A DNA stretch of 16,746 nucleotides, from positions 1-16,746 of the forward strand of contig CABUXT010000038.1 in the NCBI GenBank assembly GCA_902495705.1, given 5' to 3'. Shown here piece by piece: positions 6,485 through 12,966 of the stretch. Under the pieces are notes generated by a model, which did no database searches, was not told where the DNA came from, and saw only the letters and a list, made by a program, of their open reading frames with translations. Within the stretch, counting starts at the first letter, position 1. The number at the start of each line of letters is the position of its first letter. This stretch comes from an uncultured cyanobacterium. GTDB lineage: Bacteria; Cyanobacteriota; Vampirovibrionia; Gastranaerophilales; Gastranaerophilaceae. The translations under genes and the position numbers were made by a program.

Positions 6485-7249
6485 ATGCCAACAGCATCTA
6501 TGATTGAACTTTTAGAAGCAGGTGTACACTTCGGACACCAAACACAAAGATGGAACCCAAAAATGAAACCGTATATCTACGGTGCAAGAAACGGTATCTA
6601 TGTAATCGATTTAAGAAAAACAACTGATTTATTAGACCAAGCTTATAATCTTGTTAGAGATTATGCTGCAAAAGGTAAAAACGTTCTTTTCGTTGGTACT
6701 AAAAAACAAGCAGCAGAAGTTGTTGCAGAAGAAGCTCAACGTTCAGGCGCATACTTCATCAACAGAAGATGGTTAGGCGGTATGTTGACTAACTTTGAAA
6801 CAATCAGAGGCAGAGTTAATAAATTGAAAGAAATGGAAGAATTTATCAACAACGGTTATGTTGACAAACTTCCTAAAAAAGAAGTTGCTCAATTGAACAG
6901 ACAATTAGCTAAATTATCAAAAACTTTGGGCGGTATCAAAGAAATGAGAGGTTTACCTGATTTGATTTTCATCGTAGACCAAGCTAAAGAAGAAATCGCT
7001 ATCAAAGAAGCTAACAAATTAGGTATTCCTGTTATTTGTTTGGCTGATACAAATGCTAACCCAGATGGCATTGATTACATCATTCCTGGTAATGATGATG
7101 CTATCAGGTCTATCAAATTGATTACATCTAAACTTGCTGATGCAGTTTTGGAAGGTAAACAATTAAGAGAAAACAAAGCAAATGAAGCTAAGAAAATTGA
7201 AAAAATCTCAGCTGCAGATGCCGGAGTTGCTGAAGAAGCAAAAGCATAA
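6485..7249 (+). CDS. rpsB: 30S ribosomal protein S2
   Basis: The 254-residue protein has the S2 signatures MIELLEAGVHFGHQTQRWNPKM near the N-terminus (read in two parts: MIELLEAG and VHFGHQTQRWNPKM), FVGTKKQAAEVV, RRWLGGMLTNFETI, MRGLPDLIFIVD and GIPVICLADTNANPDGIDYIIPGNDDA. S2 is a late-assembling protein of the small subunit and is needed for S1 binding in bacteria that use S1. The length is normal, with a short Ala/Lys/Glu tail. AAGGAG lies 7 nt before the ATG. It is first in the conserved rpsB-tsf operon, with its own promoter and structured leader, and is separated from tsf by a 108-bp gap containing a large hairpin. Confidence 0.98.
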   Translation: MPTASMIELLEAGVHFGHQTQRWNPKMKPYIYGARNGIYVIDLRKTTDLLDQAYNLVRDYAAKGKNVLFVGTKKQAAEVVAEEAQRSGAYFINRRWLGGMLTNFETIRGRVNKLKEMEEFINNGYVDKLPKKEVAQLNRQLAKLSKTLGGIKEMRGLPDLIFIVDQAKEEIAIKEANKLGIPVICLADTNANPDGIDYIIPGNDDAIRSIKLITSKLADAVLEGKQLRENKANEAKKIEKISAADAGVAEEAKA

Positions 7250-7256
7250 TTTATTG

Positions 7257-7326
7257 TAAGACACTATGGCACTAAGCAGTAAGTATTTTTTATTAAATAT
7301 TTATAGCGCTTAGTGCCTTAGTCTTA
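7257..7326 (+). promoter_or_regulatory. Large hairpin in the rpsB-tsf gap
   Basis: TAAGAC (7257-7262) pairs with GTCTTA (7321-7326), and a perfect 10-bp stem GGCACTAAGC (7268-7277) pairs with GCTTAGTGCC (7308-7317), with an AT-rich loop of 30 nt. No T-run follows the stem, so it is more likely an mRNA processing or stability element, or a partial attenuator, than a full terminator. tsf has no obvious promoter of its own. Confidence 0.65.
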
Positions 7327-7357
7327 ATAACTTTGTTAGTAGAAGGAGAAAGTATAA

Positions 7358-8221
7358 ATGAATATTACAGCTCAAATGGTTAAAGAACTTCGTGATAAAA
7401 CCGGTGCAGGCATGATGGATGCTAAAAAAGCATTGGTTGAAGTTGATGGTGATATGGAAAAAGCCGCTGAAATTTTGCGCCAAAAAGGTATCGCATCAGC
7501 TGAAAAGAAAATGGGCAGAATCGCTGCTGAAGGTAGAGTTGAATCATATATCGCTGATGATTGCGGTGCTATGATTGAAATCAACTGCGAAACTGACTTC
7601 GTTGCTAAAAACGAAGAATTCAAAACATTAGTTTCAAATATGGCAAAACACGTTGCAGAAATGAATCCTGCATCTGTTGAAGAATTTATGGGTTTAACTT
7701 GCCCATCTTGCGGTAAAACTATCGAAGAAGCTTTGAAAGGTAAAATCGCATCTATCGGTGAAAAAATCACTGTTAGAAGATTTGTTAGATACGAAGGCAA
7801 TGTTGCAACTTATATTCACAACGGAAAAATCGGTGTATTGTTAAGCACAGATAAAAACGATGCTGAATTGATGAACGACATTTGTTTGCACATCGCATCT
7901 TGCGCTCCTAAATTCGTTTCAAGAGCAGAAATTCCTCAAGAAGTAATTGATGAAGAAACAAGAATTGAAATGGGTAAAGAAGATTTGTTGAAAAAGCCTG
8001 AAAACATCAGAGCTAAAATCGTTGAAGGTCGTGTAAACAAAATCATGGCTGAAAGATGCTTGTTAGAACAACCATTCGTAAAAGACCCTAACCAAACAAT
8101 CGCTCAATTGATTGAAGGTAAATTGGAAATCAAAGCTTTCACAAGATATGAACTAGGTGAAGGTTTAGAAAAACGTCAAGACAACTTTGCTGAAGAAGTT
8201 ATGGCTCAAGTAAAAGGCTAG
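7358..8221 (+). CDS. tsf: Elongation factor Ts
   Basis: The 287-residue protein begins MNITAQMVKELRDKTGAGMM and continues with the DAKKAL motif and later CETDFVAKN (77-85), the signatures of EF-Ts, which recycles EF-Tu by releasing GDP. The N-terminal UBA-like domain, core with IGEKITVRRFVRYE, and C-terminal LLEQPFVKDPNQTIAQLI block appear in the usual order. One CPSCG pair (Cys115, Cys118) lies between the two core halves; a single CxxC is not enough for a zinc ribbon. AAGGAG sits about 9 nt before the ATG. It is the second gene of the rpsB operon and is followed by a terminator. Confidence 0.98.
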   Translation: MNITAQMVKELRDKTGAGMMDAKKALVEVDGDMEKAAEILRQKGIASAEKKMGRIAAEGRVESYIADDCGAMIEINCETDFVAKNEEFKTLVSNMAKHVAEMNPASVEEFMGLTCPSCGKTIEEALKGKIASIGEKITVRRFVRYEGNVATYIHNGKIGVLLSTDKNDAELMNDICLHIASCAPKFVSRAEIPQEVIDEETRIEMGKEDLLKKPENIRAKIVEGRVNKIMAERCLLEQPFVKDPNQTIAQLIEGKLEIKAFTRYELGEGLEKRQDNFAEEVMAQVKG

Positions 8222-8250
8222 TTGACGGATAGTATTTGATTTTAGAAGAA

Positions 8251-8286
8251 GGCGTGAGATGAATTTTCATCTCGCGCCTCTTGTTT
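8251..8286 (+). terminator. Rho-independent terminator of rpsB-tsf
   Basis: GGCGTGAGATGA (8251-8262) pairs with TCATCTCGCGCC (8267-8278) with one T-G wobble, followed by the T-rich TCTTGTTTTG. It starts 29 nt after the tsf stop. Confidence 0.85.
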
Positions 8287-8385
8287 TGATATCATTAATA
8301 TTTGTTAAAATTTCCTCAAATTTGCGCAATTTATTTTGTGTTCGGACTTAAATAGTAATAAGTGTATAAGTAGAAAGGATTTAAA

Positions 8386-9273
8386 ATGGCAGTAGACAGT
8401 ATCAATGGAGCAAACCATAATCATAACGCAGTTGTAATGGGTGCTGGAGCAGGTGCCGGAGCATTGGTCGGTGCAGGTCTTGGCGCAACTTATGGTGTTA
8501 TGAGCAGACCTTATTTGGATGGAGTTTTGCCGACTGACAAATTTATGAGACAAACTCTTGAAAATTTGACCAAAAGTTCTGATGAAGATGTTAAAGGTGT
8601 TGCAAATTTTGTAAAAGGTGCTGTCGAAACTTTGAAAAAGGCTAATACAGGTGCTGACTTAGCTCCACTTTTAGATAAACCTATTGATAAACTTTTAAAT
8701 ATATTCTCAGGTGAAAAGTTCAAGGCTGCAATTGCTCAAGGTAAAGCTTATGTAGAGACATCAGGAGAATCTATTCCAAAAGAAGCGCAAGCTGTTTTGG
8801 ATAACCTTATTAAAGATGGTGATATTGTTCAAGCACTAAAAAATACAGTTGAGCAATTGGGTGATAAAATTCCTGCTGGATTCAAAGAAGTTTTGGAAAA
8901 TATTAACACTAAAGAAGACTTGGCAAATGTTTTGAAATCATTAGGTGAGATGCAACTAGCAGGAGTTGATGTTCCTAATTTAAAAACCTCATTAAAAAAT
9001 GCTGTAAAAATGCTTGGAACCAGTGTTATTGCCGCAGGACAAATGGCAAAAGCCGATGGTGCTGAATTAAAATCAGGTGAGTTAGCAATTGTTGATGCAG
9101 TTACTTCTGCCGCTCGTTCAATCACTAAATCTACGGCTTTGAAATTTGGAGCAATCGGCGCAGGTGTTGTTGGTGCTGCAGGTGGTGCTGTTGCGTGGGC
9201 CTTGCACAGGCATCCTGAAGATGTTCAAGTAGAAGTTGCAACTTCTGATGACGCTCCTGCAGAAAATGTGTAA
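8386..9273 (+). CDS. Glycine-zipper membrane-associated protein, paralogue 1
   Basis: The protein has 295 residues and no recognised family. It starts MAVDSINGANHNHN and then has a small-residue hydrophobic stretch (about 15-39, alternating Gly/Ala as in glycine zippers). A long amphipathic, helical middle follows (about 45-245; Leu, Lys and Asp rich, with no Cys). A second Gly/Ala hydrophobic segment (about 252-274) is followed by an acidic tail ending in DDAPAENV. The same plan occurs in the protein at 9712-10374: the M-x-VD-x-x-N start, both zipper segments and the DAP-x-E tail. This suggests two membrane anchors with a helical domain between them. AAAGGA lies about 8 nt before the ATG. 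It is monocistronic, with its own terminator. Function unknown. Confidence 0.75.
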   Translation: MAVDSINGANHNHNAVVMGAGAGAGALVGAGLGATYGVMSRPYLDGVLPTDKFMRQTLENLTKSSDEDVKGVANFVKGAVETLKKANTGADLAPLLDKPIDKLLNIFSGEKFKAAIAQGKAYVETSGESIPKEAQAVLDNLIKDGDIVQALKNTVEQLGDKIPAGFKEVLENINTKEDLANVLKSLGEMQLAGVDVPNLKTSLKNAVKMLGTSVIAAGQMAKADGAELKSGELAIVDAVTSAARSITKSTALKFGAIGAGVVGAAGGAVAWALHRHPEDVQVEVATSDDAPAENV

Positions 9274-9296
9274 TTATAATTAAAATATTTTAAAAA

Positions 9297-9323
9297 GGCA
9301 GGGCAACATCCCTGTCTTTTTTT
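9297..9323 (+). terminator. Rho-independent terminator of the first glycine-zipper gene
   Basis: GGCAGGG (9297-9303) pairs with CCCTGTC (9310-9316), loop CAACAT, followed by seven T. It begins 24 nt after the stop. Confidence 0.9.
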
Positions 9324-9361
9324 GTGTGAAATTCTGTTATACTGAAATGATAAAAATGGCG

Positions 9362-9388
9362 GTCACCCTGAATCAAGTTCAGGGTGAC
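9362..9388. repeat. Perfect palindromic repeat hairpin
   Basis: GTCACCCTGAA (9362-9372) is an exact inverted copy of TTCAGGGTGAC (9378-9388), with loop TCAAG. It is the single-arm version of the composite repeats at 193-286 and 10500-10688. Confidence 0.8.
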
Positions 9389-9393
9389 ACATG

Positions 9394-9490
9394 CCCTCGC
9401 CCCTTGTGGAACACTAGCCGAACCAACGAGCTATGCGAGTTGAGTGAGACTGCGTGCCGTATGGCTGAGGGGAAGGTAGGGAGAGGGGTG
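9394..9490. repeat. GC-rich intergenic repeat related to the ribD insert
   Basis: CCCTCGCCCCTTGTGG (9394-9409) matches the ribD insert (12163-12178, opposite strand) with one difference. Its other end, GAGGGGAAGG...GGGAGAGGGG (9467-9488), is the same purine-rich motif. Between them lies about 57 bp of GC-rich sequence that the ribD copy lacks. The remaining gap to 9711 holds another inverted pair, ATTAC (9516-9520) and GTAAT (9570-9574), and then AT-rich promoter DNA. No gene is seen between 9274 and 9711. Confidence 0.55.
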
Positions 9491-9675
9491 TAAAGACTCA
9501 CAACCTTTGCAGGGGATTACTACGTCACTTCGTCAATGTCAATATAACATTTGCAAGTAAACTTTCCTCGTAATGACATGACCTTTTTATATTGGCATCA
9601 TGAACTAAAATGTTTTCCTTAATATTTATTAATCAAAAATCCAAAATCAAGCAATTATTTTGAATGTTTGTTGTT

Positions 9676-9681
9676 TATAAT
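9676..9681 (+). promoter_or_regulatory. Candidate -10 box for the second glycine-zipper gene
   Basis: A perfect TATAAT lies about 30 nt before the start codon at 9712. No convincing -35 hexamer is seen at the right distance, so only the -10 is called. Confidence 0.4.
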
Positions 9682-9711
9682 AACAGGTGTAGAATTTAGA
9701 AAGGTTTTATC

Positions 9712-10374
9712 ATGTCTGTAGATGGCGTTAATCAAAATTCAAATAATAATGTAAAGCTTTATGCAACAGGAGCGGCGACAGCTTTAGGCGGTGGAATTGG
9801 TGCCGCATCCGGTTATTTTGCAAAGCCGTTTTTGAATAAAGGTAATGCATCTGATGCTTTTGTCAAGAAAATAATTGATATTGCAGATAATAATGCGCCA
9901 GAAAAAATGTCTGCATTAAAAAATGAGTTTAAGTCAATTATTGATACCTCTGCAAGTTGGGCTGAATTGAGGGCTCGTTGTTTTGAATTTTATTCACTGC
10001 ACGCAAAAGATAAAGCAAGTGTGAAAAAGTTTGATAAGACTTTTGAAAATTTAACCAATGGCATGAATCTAAAAGATACAAAACAAGTTATTCAAAACGG
10101 TTTTGACCGTTTTACAGGTATTCAACAAAGAAAAAATGCAGGTGAGATTTTTGCCAAAATTTGGGACAGTGAAAAGAAATGTTTTAATAAGGATGTAATA
10201 AAGAATAATCCTGTTTATGAGGCTGTTTATAAGGCTGCAAAAGGTATGAAACGCCAAGGTGCATTGATAAATGGTGCAATTAGTGCTGCAATTGTTGGAA
10301 TTGCGACGTTTATTGCTGCAAATTCTGCTGCGAAAAATCAATATGTTGCGCAAGCCGATGCTCCGAAAGAGTAA
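9712..10374 (+). CDS. Glycine-zipper membrane-associated protein, paralogue 2
   Basis: The protein has 220 residues. It begins MSVDGVNQNSNNN, continues with a Gly/Ala hydrophobic segment (about 17-36, GAATALGGGIGAASGYF followed by AKPFL), a charged helical middle (about 44-180), a second hydrophobic segment GALINGAISAAIVGIATFIAANS (183-205; read as two halves GALINGAISAA and IVGIATFIAANS), and a tail ending QADAPKE. The order and end motifs match the 295-residue protein upstream, although the middle is shorter and hard to align, so the two are probably diverged duplicates. AAAGG precedes the ATG by about 10 nt. It lies downstream of a repeat cluster, and no terminator hairpin with T-run follows until 10818. 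Function unknown. Confidence 0.75.
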   Translation: MSVDGVNQNSNNNVKLYATGAATALGGGIGAASGYFAKPFLNKGNASDAFVKKIIDIADNNAPEKMSALKNEFKSIIDTSASWAELRARCFEFYSLHAKDKASVKKFDKTFENLTNGMNLKDTKQVIQNGFDRFTGIQQRKNAGEIFAKIWDSEKKCFNKDVIKNNPVYEAVYKAAKGMKRQGALINGAISAAIVGIATFIAANSAAKNQYVAQADAPKE

Positions 10375-10384
10375 TTTGATTGTA

Positions 10385-10499
10385 AAAATGTCATTCTGAA
10401 ATGATTAAAAATTACTGAACAAGTATGTCGCCCTGAACAGTAGGTGGAACGAAGTGGAGTCACGTTTTATGTGATTGCAGGTCTATCCATTTGATTTTA
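10385..10499. repeat. Repeat-derived intergenic sequence
   Basis: GTCATTCTGAA (from about 10391), GTCGCCCTGAAC (from about 10429) and GGAACGAAGTGGAGTCACG are fragments of the same GTCAxxCTGAAx palindrome vocabulary seen elsewhere in the window. No gene is seen here. Confidence 0.4.
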
Positions 10500-10688
10500 G
10501 TCATGCTGAACTGCGGATTTTGGCAAGTGCGCCGTGTGAACGTAGTGAACCCAGCACGTCTTGGCGAGAGCTGCGTTGAGCCGGTCGAGCCGCCAATAAT
10601 TCAAGACTGTTTCAGCATCTCAAATTTAACATATTAGTCAATTGCAAAATTTGATATATTGGAGACCCTGAAACTAGTTCAGGGTGAC
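10500..10688. repeat. Composite palindromic repeat with nested GC-rich module, copy B
   Basis: The outer element reads GTCATGCTGAACT, then about 100 bp of the GC-rich module (10513-10608, about five differences from positions 5-100), then TTTCAGCATCTCAAATTT, a core, and GGAGACCCTGAAACTAGTTCAGGGTGAC (given here only as parts: GGAGACCCTGAA and TTCAGGGTGAC). The unoccupied counterpart at 193-286 has just TG at the site where the module sits, that is, in the loop of the first hairpin arm. No coding capacity is apparent. Confidence 0.7.
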
Positions 10689-10714
10689 ATATTTGTTTTT
10701 ATAAACATTGATAG

Positions 10715-10778
10715 ATTCTGAATAGCAAGAAAATTATGAGTTCGCAAAGCTCACCCAAATTTTCTAAGCTTTCAGAAT
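10715..10778. repeat. Long imperfect hairpin
   Basis: ATTCTGAA then AGC (10715-10726, one bulged T) pairs with GCTTTCAGAAT (10768-10778). AGAAAATT (10728-10735) pairs with AATTTTCT (10758-10765). TGAG (10737-10740) pairs with CTCA (10750-10753). It is a further member of the CTGAA/TTCAG repeat group. Confidence 0.55.
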
Positions 10779-10812
10779 GACAATAAATAAAATCATGTCA
10801 TATTCAAATAAC

Positions 10813-10846
10813 AAAAAACGAACCGTCTATTGAGGTTCGTTTTTGT
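10813..10846 (-). terminator. Terminator overlapping the 3' end of the AbrB-like gene
   Basis: ACGAACC (10818-10824) pairs with GGTTCGT (10834-10840), with A-T pairs extending it. On the minus strand GGTTCGT is followed by six T. The stop codon (10827-10829) lies in the loop, and the last codons (AAC GAA CCT) form the 5' stem. The T-run on the other strand makes it potentially bidirectional. Confidence 0.8.
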
Positions 10847-10994
10847 CTTCTTGTGCTTTTGTTATTTTTATCGTGTTATTTTCAACTTGAATTTTTAACA
10901 TATCAGATTCAGGGTCAACGTCGATTAGCTCCAACAATGTCTTTGGCATAAACAGTGCCCAACCGCTCCCTGAGCGTGACAATTTTTTCTTCAT
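10827..10994 (-). CDS. Small AbrB/MazE-like DNA-binding protein (55 aa)
   Basis: Read from the minus strand, this codes 55 residues: MKKKLSRSGSGWALFMPK, TLLELIDVDPESDMLKIQVE, NNTIKITKAQEDKNEPQ. The pattern K-x-S-R-S-G-x-G-W-A-x-x-(F/I)-P-K, an LL-x-L-I hydrophobic turn, then I-x-V-E-x-N-x-I-x-I-x-K is that of the SpoVT/AbrB swapped-hairpin fold, found in transition-state regulators and antitoxins. GGAGAT lies about 6 nt before the ATG. No toxin gene is adjacent. It is transcribed divergently from the pilin at 11101 (107 bp between starts), so regulation of itself or of the pilin is plausible but unproven. Confidence 0.7.
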   Translation of the reverse strand: MKKKLSRSGSGWALFMPKTLLELIDVDPESDMLKIQVENNTIKITKAQEDKNEPQ

Positions 10995-11100
10995 TATTAT
11001 ATCTCCATGTAATTATCTATACATTTACTTTACAAAATTAGAGAAATATAATATACTTTGATAAAGTAGTTATAATATCATGACAATATAAGGGTAAGAT

Positions 11101-11838
11101 ATGAGAAAGATTTTTTGCAGGACAAATTTGAAAATGAATGGTTTCACGTTGGCTGAGGTGTTAATCACTCTTGGAATTATCGGTGTAGTTGCAGCTATGA
11201 CAATTCCAACGCTTATGGCTCATTTAAACCATGTCAAATTGAAATCTCAGTTTAAGGAAGGGTATTCTTTGTTGGCGCAAGCTGTAAAAATGTATAACGA
11301 GGATGAAGATGCTGAACACTCAAGATTTCTTTATGCGAAAGATTTTAGCAAATATTTTAAAGGAGCGACTATTTGTACGGATAAAGACAAAAACAGCACT
11401 CATTGTATTGCTCGTACGGAAACAGATGATGAGGGACATACTTCGGTTACAAATAGGGATTATAAATACACAAATTATGCAAAAAATACCGATTATATTC
11501 AAACAAATATGTTTGATGATTCTCAATTTTATCTTAATAACGGAATGTTAATTATTATGGACATGAATCCTTGGGGCAAAGGTAAAAATCAATTGATTTC
11601 TATTGATATCAATGGTAAAAGTTCTAAACCAAATGCAGCAGGTCATGATTTGTTTTCGTTTGAGCTACGTCCAACTGAAAAATCAGGAGGGCTTGAACTG
11701 GTTCCAATGGGAGAGCAAGACACTGAACTAACAGACAAAGATACATATTGTTCTAAGACTAGTAAAAGTTCTTATAACGGTATAGCTTGTGCTTATTACG
11801 CAATGCAGGATGAAGATTATTTCAAAAATTTGCCTTAA
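11101..11838 (+). CDS. Prepilin-like protein (type IV pilin/type II secretion pseudopilin fold)
   Basis: The 245-residue protein has a short basic leader (14 residues, ending in NG) followed by FTLAEVLITLGIIGVVAAM, the class-III prepilin signature: cleavage after Gly14, Phe +1, Glu +5, then a hydrophobic helix. Family knowledge: prepilin peptidase cleaves and methylates such proteins before assembly in the inner membrane into pili or pseudopili. The rest is a soluble head with few motifs; KPNAAGHDLFSFEL near residue 180 is echoed in the second pilin as KPNVIGKDEFYL. GGGTAAG lies just upstream of the chosen ATG; an ATG at 11134 would give a 3-residue leader and is less likely. TATAAT at 11071-11076 is a possible -10. 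It ends by overlapping the convergent ribD stop. Confidence 0.85.
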   Translation: MRKIFCRTNLKMNGFTLAEVLITLGIIGVVAAMTIPTLMAHLNHVKLKSQFKEGYSLLAQAVKMYNEDEDAEHSRFLYAKDFSKYFKGATICTDKDKNSTHCIARTETDDEGHTSVTNRDYKYTNYAKNTDYIQTNMFDDSQFYLNNGMLIIMDMNPWGKGKNQLISIDINGKSSKPNAAGHDLFSFELRPTEKSGGLELVPMGEQDTELTDKDTYCSKTSKSSYNGIACAYYAMQDEDYFKNLP

Positions 11839-12893
11839 ATTTTCTTGTTATAGGTAATCAAAATATCAGGTGGGTAGCTTGCAAAGCTTTCAAATTCTAA
11901 ATTTGTGCAGTCTGAAATTTTTTCAACAGATTTTCCGTAAAAACAAGATTTTCCGCTGTTGTCGCCTAAGATTTTTGGAGCGATGAAGTGATAAAGTTTA
12001 TCTGCATAAGGTAAAAAACTTTCATTTAACGCGCCGCCTGATTCAACAAGCACGCTCATAATTCCAAGTTCGTACAATTTTTTTAGGATAAATTCTATAT
12101 TGAGTTTGTTGTTGGTGCAAGGGGTTGGAATAAATTTTATCTTCCCCTCACCCTTCCCTCTCCCACAAGGTGCGAGGGTATTTTTATCGTGAAATACGTA
12201 GATTTTTCCTTGTTTGTAGATTTCTCCGTTTAAGTCCGTTTTTAGCTCTCTATCCAAAATGATTTTGCACTTGTGCGCCATTGTCGGATTATCTGTGATT
12301 ACGGTTGAAGACGAGGTCAATATCGCATCATATTTTTTGCGGATGTTGCGCACTTCATTCCTTGCATTTTCTGAGGTTATCCATTTTGAATCATTTGAAA
12401 ACGTTGCGATTTTTCCATCGATGGTTGTCGCTGTTTTTAGTGCCACAAAAGTTCTATTTTGCGTTTTGTTTGTGATAAAAATTTCGTTTAACTTTTTGCA
12501 TTTATCTTCAAGTACAGGTCCAATGACTGTAATCCCTGCTGCTCTAAGCTTTTTTAAACCGTTTCCTGCAACAATCGGATTAACATCTTCCATCCCATAA
12601 ACTACTTTTTTAACCCCTTTTTCGATAATCAAATCAGCACAAGGCGGAGTTTTGCCATAATGAGAACATGGTTCCAAATTTACAACCAAGGTACAGCCTT
12701 TTGCATCCTCTAATTTTAGCAGGGCGTCTCGTTCTGCGTGGTTTTCGCCATATTTTTTGTGATACCCTGTTGAGATAATTTCGCCTTGCGGATTCAGCAC
12801 GACACATCCGACAAGCGGATTAGGCGAGGTGTCTCCTTGGGCTTGTTTTGCCAATTCTATGCATTTGTCCATAAGTGTAATGTATTGTTGCAT
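11835..12893 (-). CDS. ribD: Bifunctional riboflavin deaminase/reductase RibD
   Basis: The 352-residue protein has an N-terminal deaminase domain with His52-Ala-Glu54 (NHAERDAL) and Cys76/Cys85 (EPCSHYGKTPPC) binding catalytic zinc, and a C-terminal reductase domain (about 148-350: ALKTATTIDGKIA, IILDRELKT, VLVESGGALNESFL). It performs the second and third steps of riboflavin synthesis, deaminating the pyrimidine and reducing the ribose with NADPH. Residues about 239-251 (TLAPCGRGKGEGK) are encoded by a G-rich intergenic-type repeat in frame, within what should be a surface loop of the reductase domain. No Shine-Dalgarno precedes the ATG at 12893, or the alternative Met8; a TATAAAAT about 7 nt upstream raises the possibility of a leaderless mRNA. 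No FMN riboswitch and no other rib genes are present. Confidence 0.95.
   Translation of the reverse strand: MQQYITLMDKCIELAKQAQGDTSPNPLVGCVVLNPQGEIISTGYHKKYGENHAERDALLKLEDAKGCTLVVNLEPCSHYGKTPPCADLIIEKGVKKVVYGMEDVNPIVAGNGLKKLRAAGITVIGPVLEDKCKKLNEIFITNKTQNRTFVALKTATTIDGKIATFSNDSKWITSENARNEVRNIRKKYDAILTSSSTVITDNPTMAHKCKIILDRELKTDLNGEIYKQGKIYVFHDKNTLAPCGRGKGEGKIKFIPTPCTNNKLNIEFILKKLYELGIMSVLVESGGALNESFLPYADKLYHFIAPKILGDNSGKSCFYGKSVEKISDCTNLEFESFASYPPDILITYNKKI
12141..12180 (-). repeat. In-frame G-rich repeat inside ribD
   Basis: On the coding (minus) strand the segment reads CCCTCGCACCTTGTGG followed by GAGAGGGAAGGGTGAGGGGA. It matches the intergenic repeat at 9394-9409 and its purine-rich end. 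It contains four runs of at least three G separated by 2-3 nt, a standard G-quadruplex pattern, and would be present in the ribD mRNA. Confidence 0.7.
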
Positions 12894-12966
12894 ATTTGTA
12901 TTTTATATTAAAACGTGATAAATTGAAATAGTTAAAAATGTTTGAAAAAGAAAAGGGGAGAGATTT

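Noticed and set aside
7700..7720. Zinc-ribbon insertion in EF-Ts (CPSCG)
   Set aside because: Only one CxxC pair is present; a second pair needed for a ribbon is missing.
7372..7800. 142-residue open frame on the minus strand opposite tsf
   Set aside because: It is a shadow of the biased codons of tsf, with no ribosome binding site and a Ser/Ala/Ile-rich composition typical of antisense frames.
8829..9125. 98-residue minus-strand frame opposite the first glycine-zipper gene
   Set aside because: It is an antisense shadow without start signals or recognisable motifs.
9362..10790. CRISPR array or insertion sequence in the repeat-rich gaps
   Set aside because: Repeats are not evenly spaced with unique spacers, and no transposase frame is present; they are palindromic intergenic repeats.
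12259..12600. 113-residue plus-strand frame inside ribD
   Set aside because: It is opposite conserved RibD reductase and deaminase coding sequence and has no start signals.
12894..12966. FMN riboswitch upstream of ribD
   Set aside because: The gap is only 73 bp, AT-rich, and lacks the conserved FMN-riboswitch pairings.
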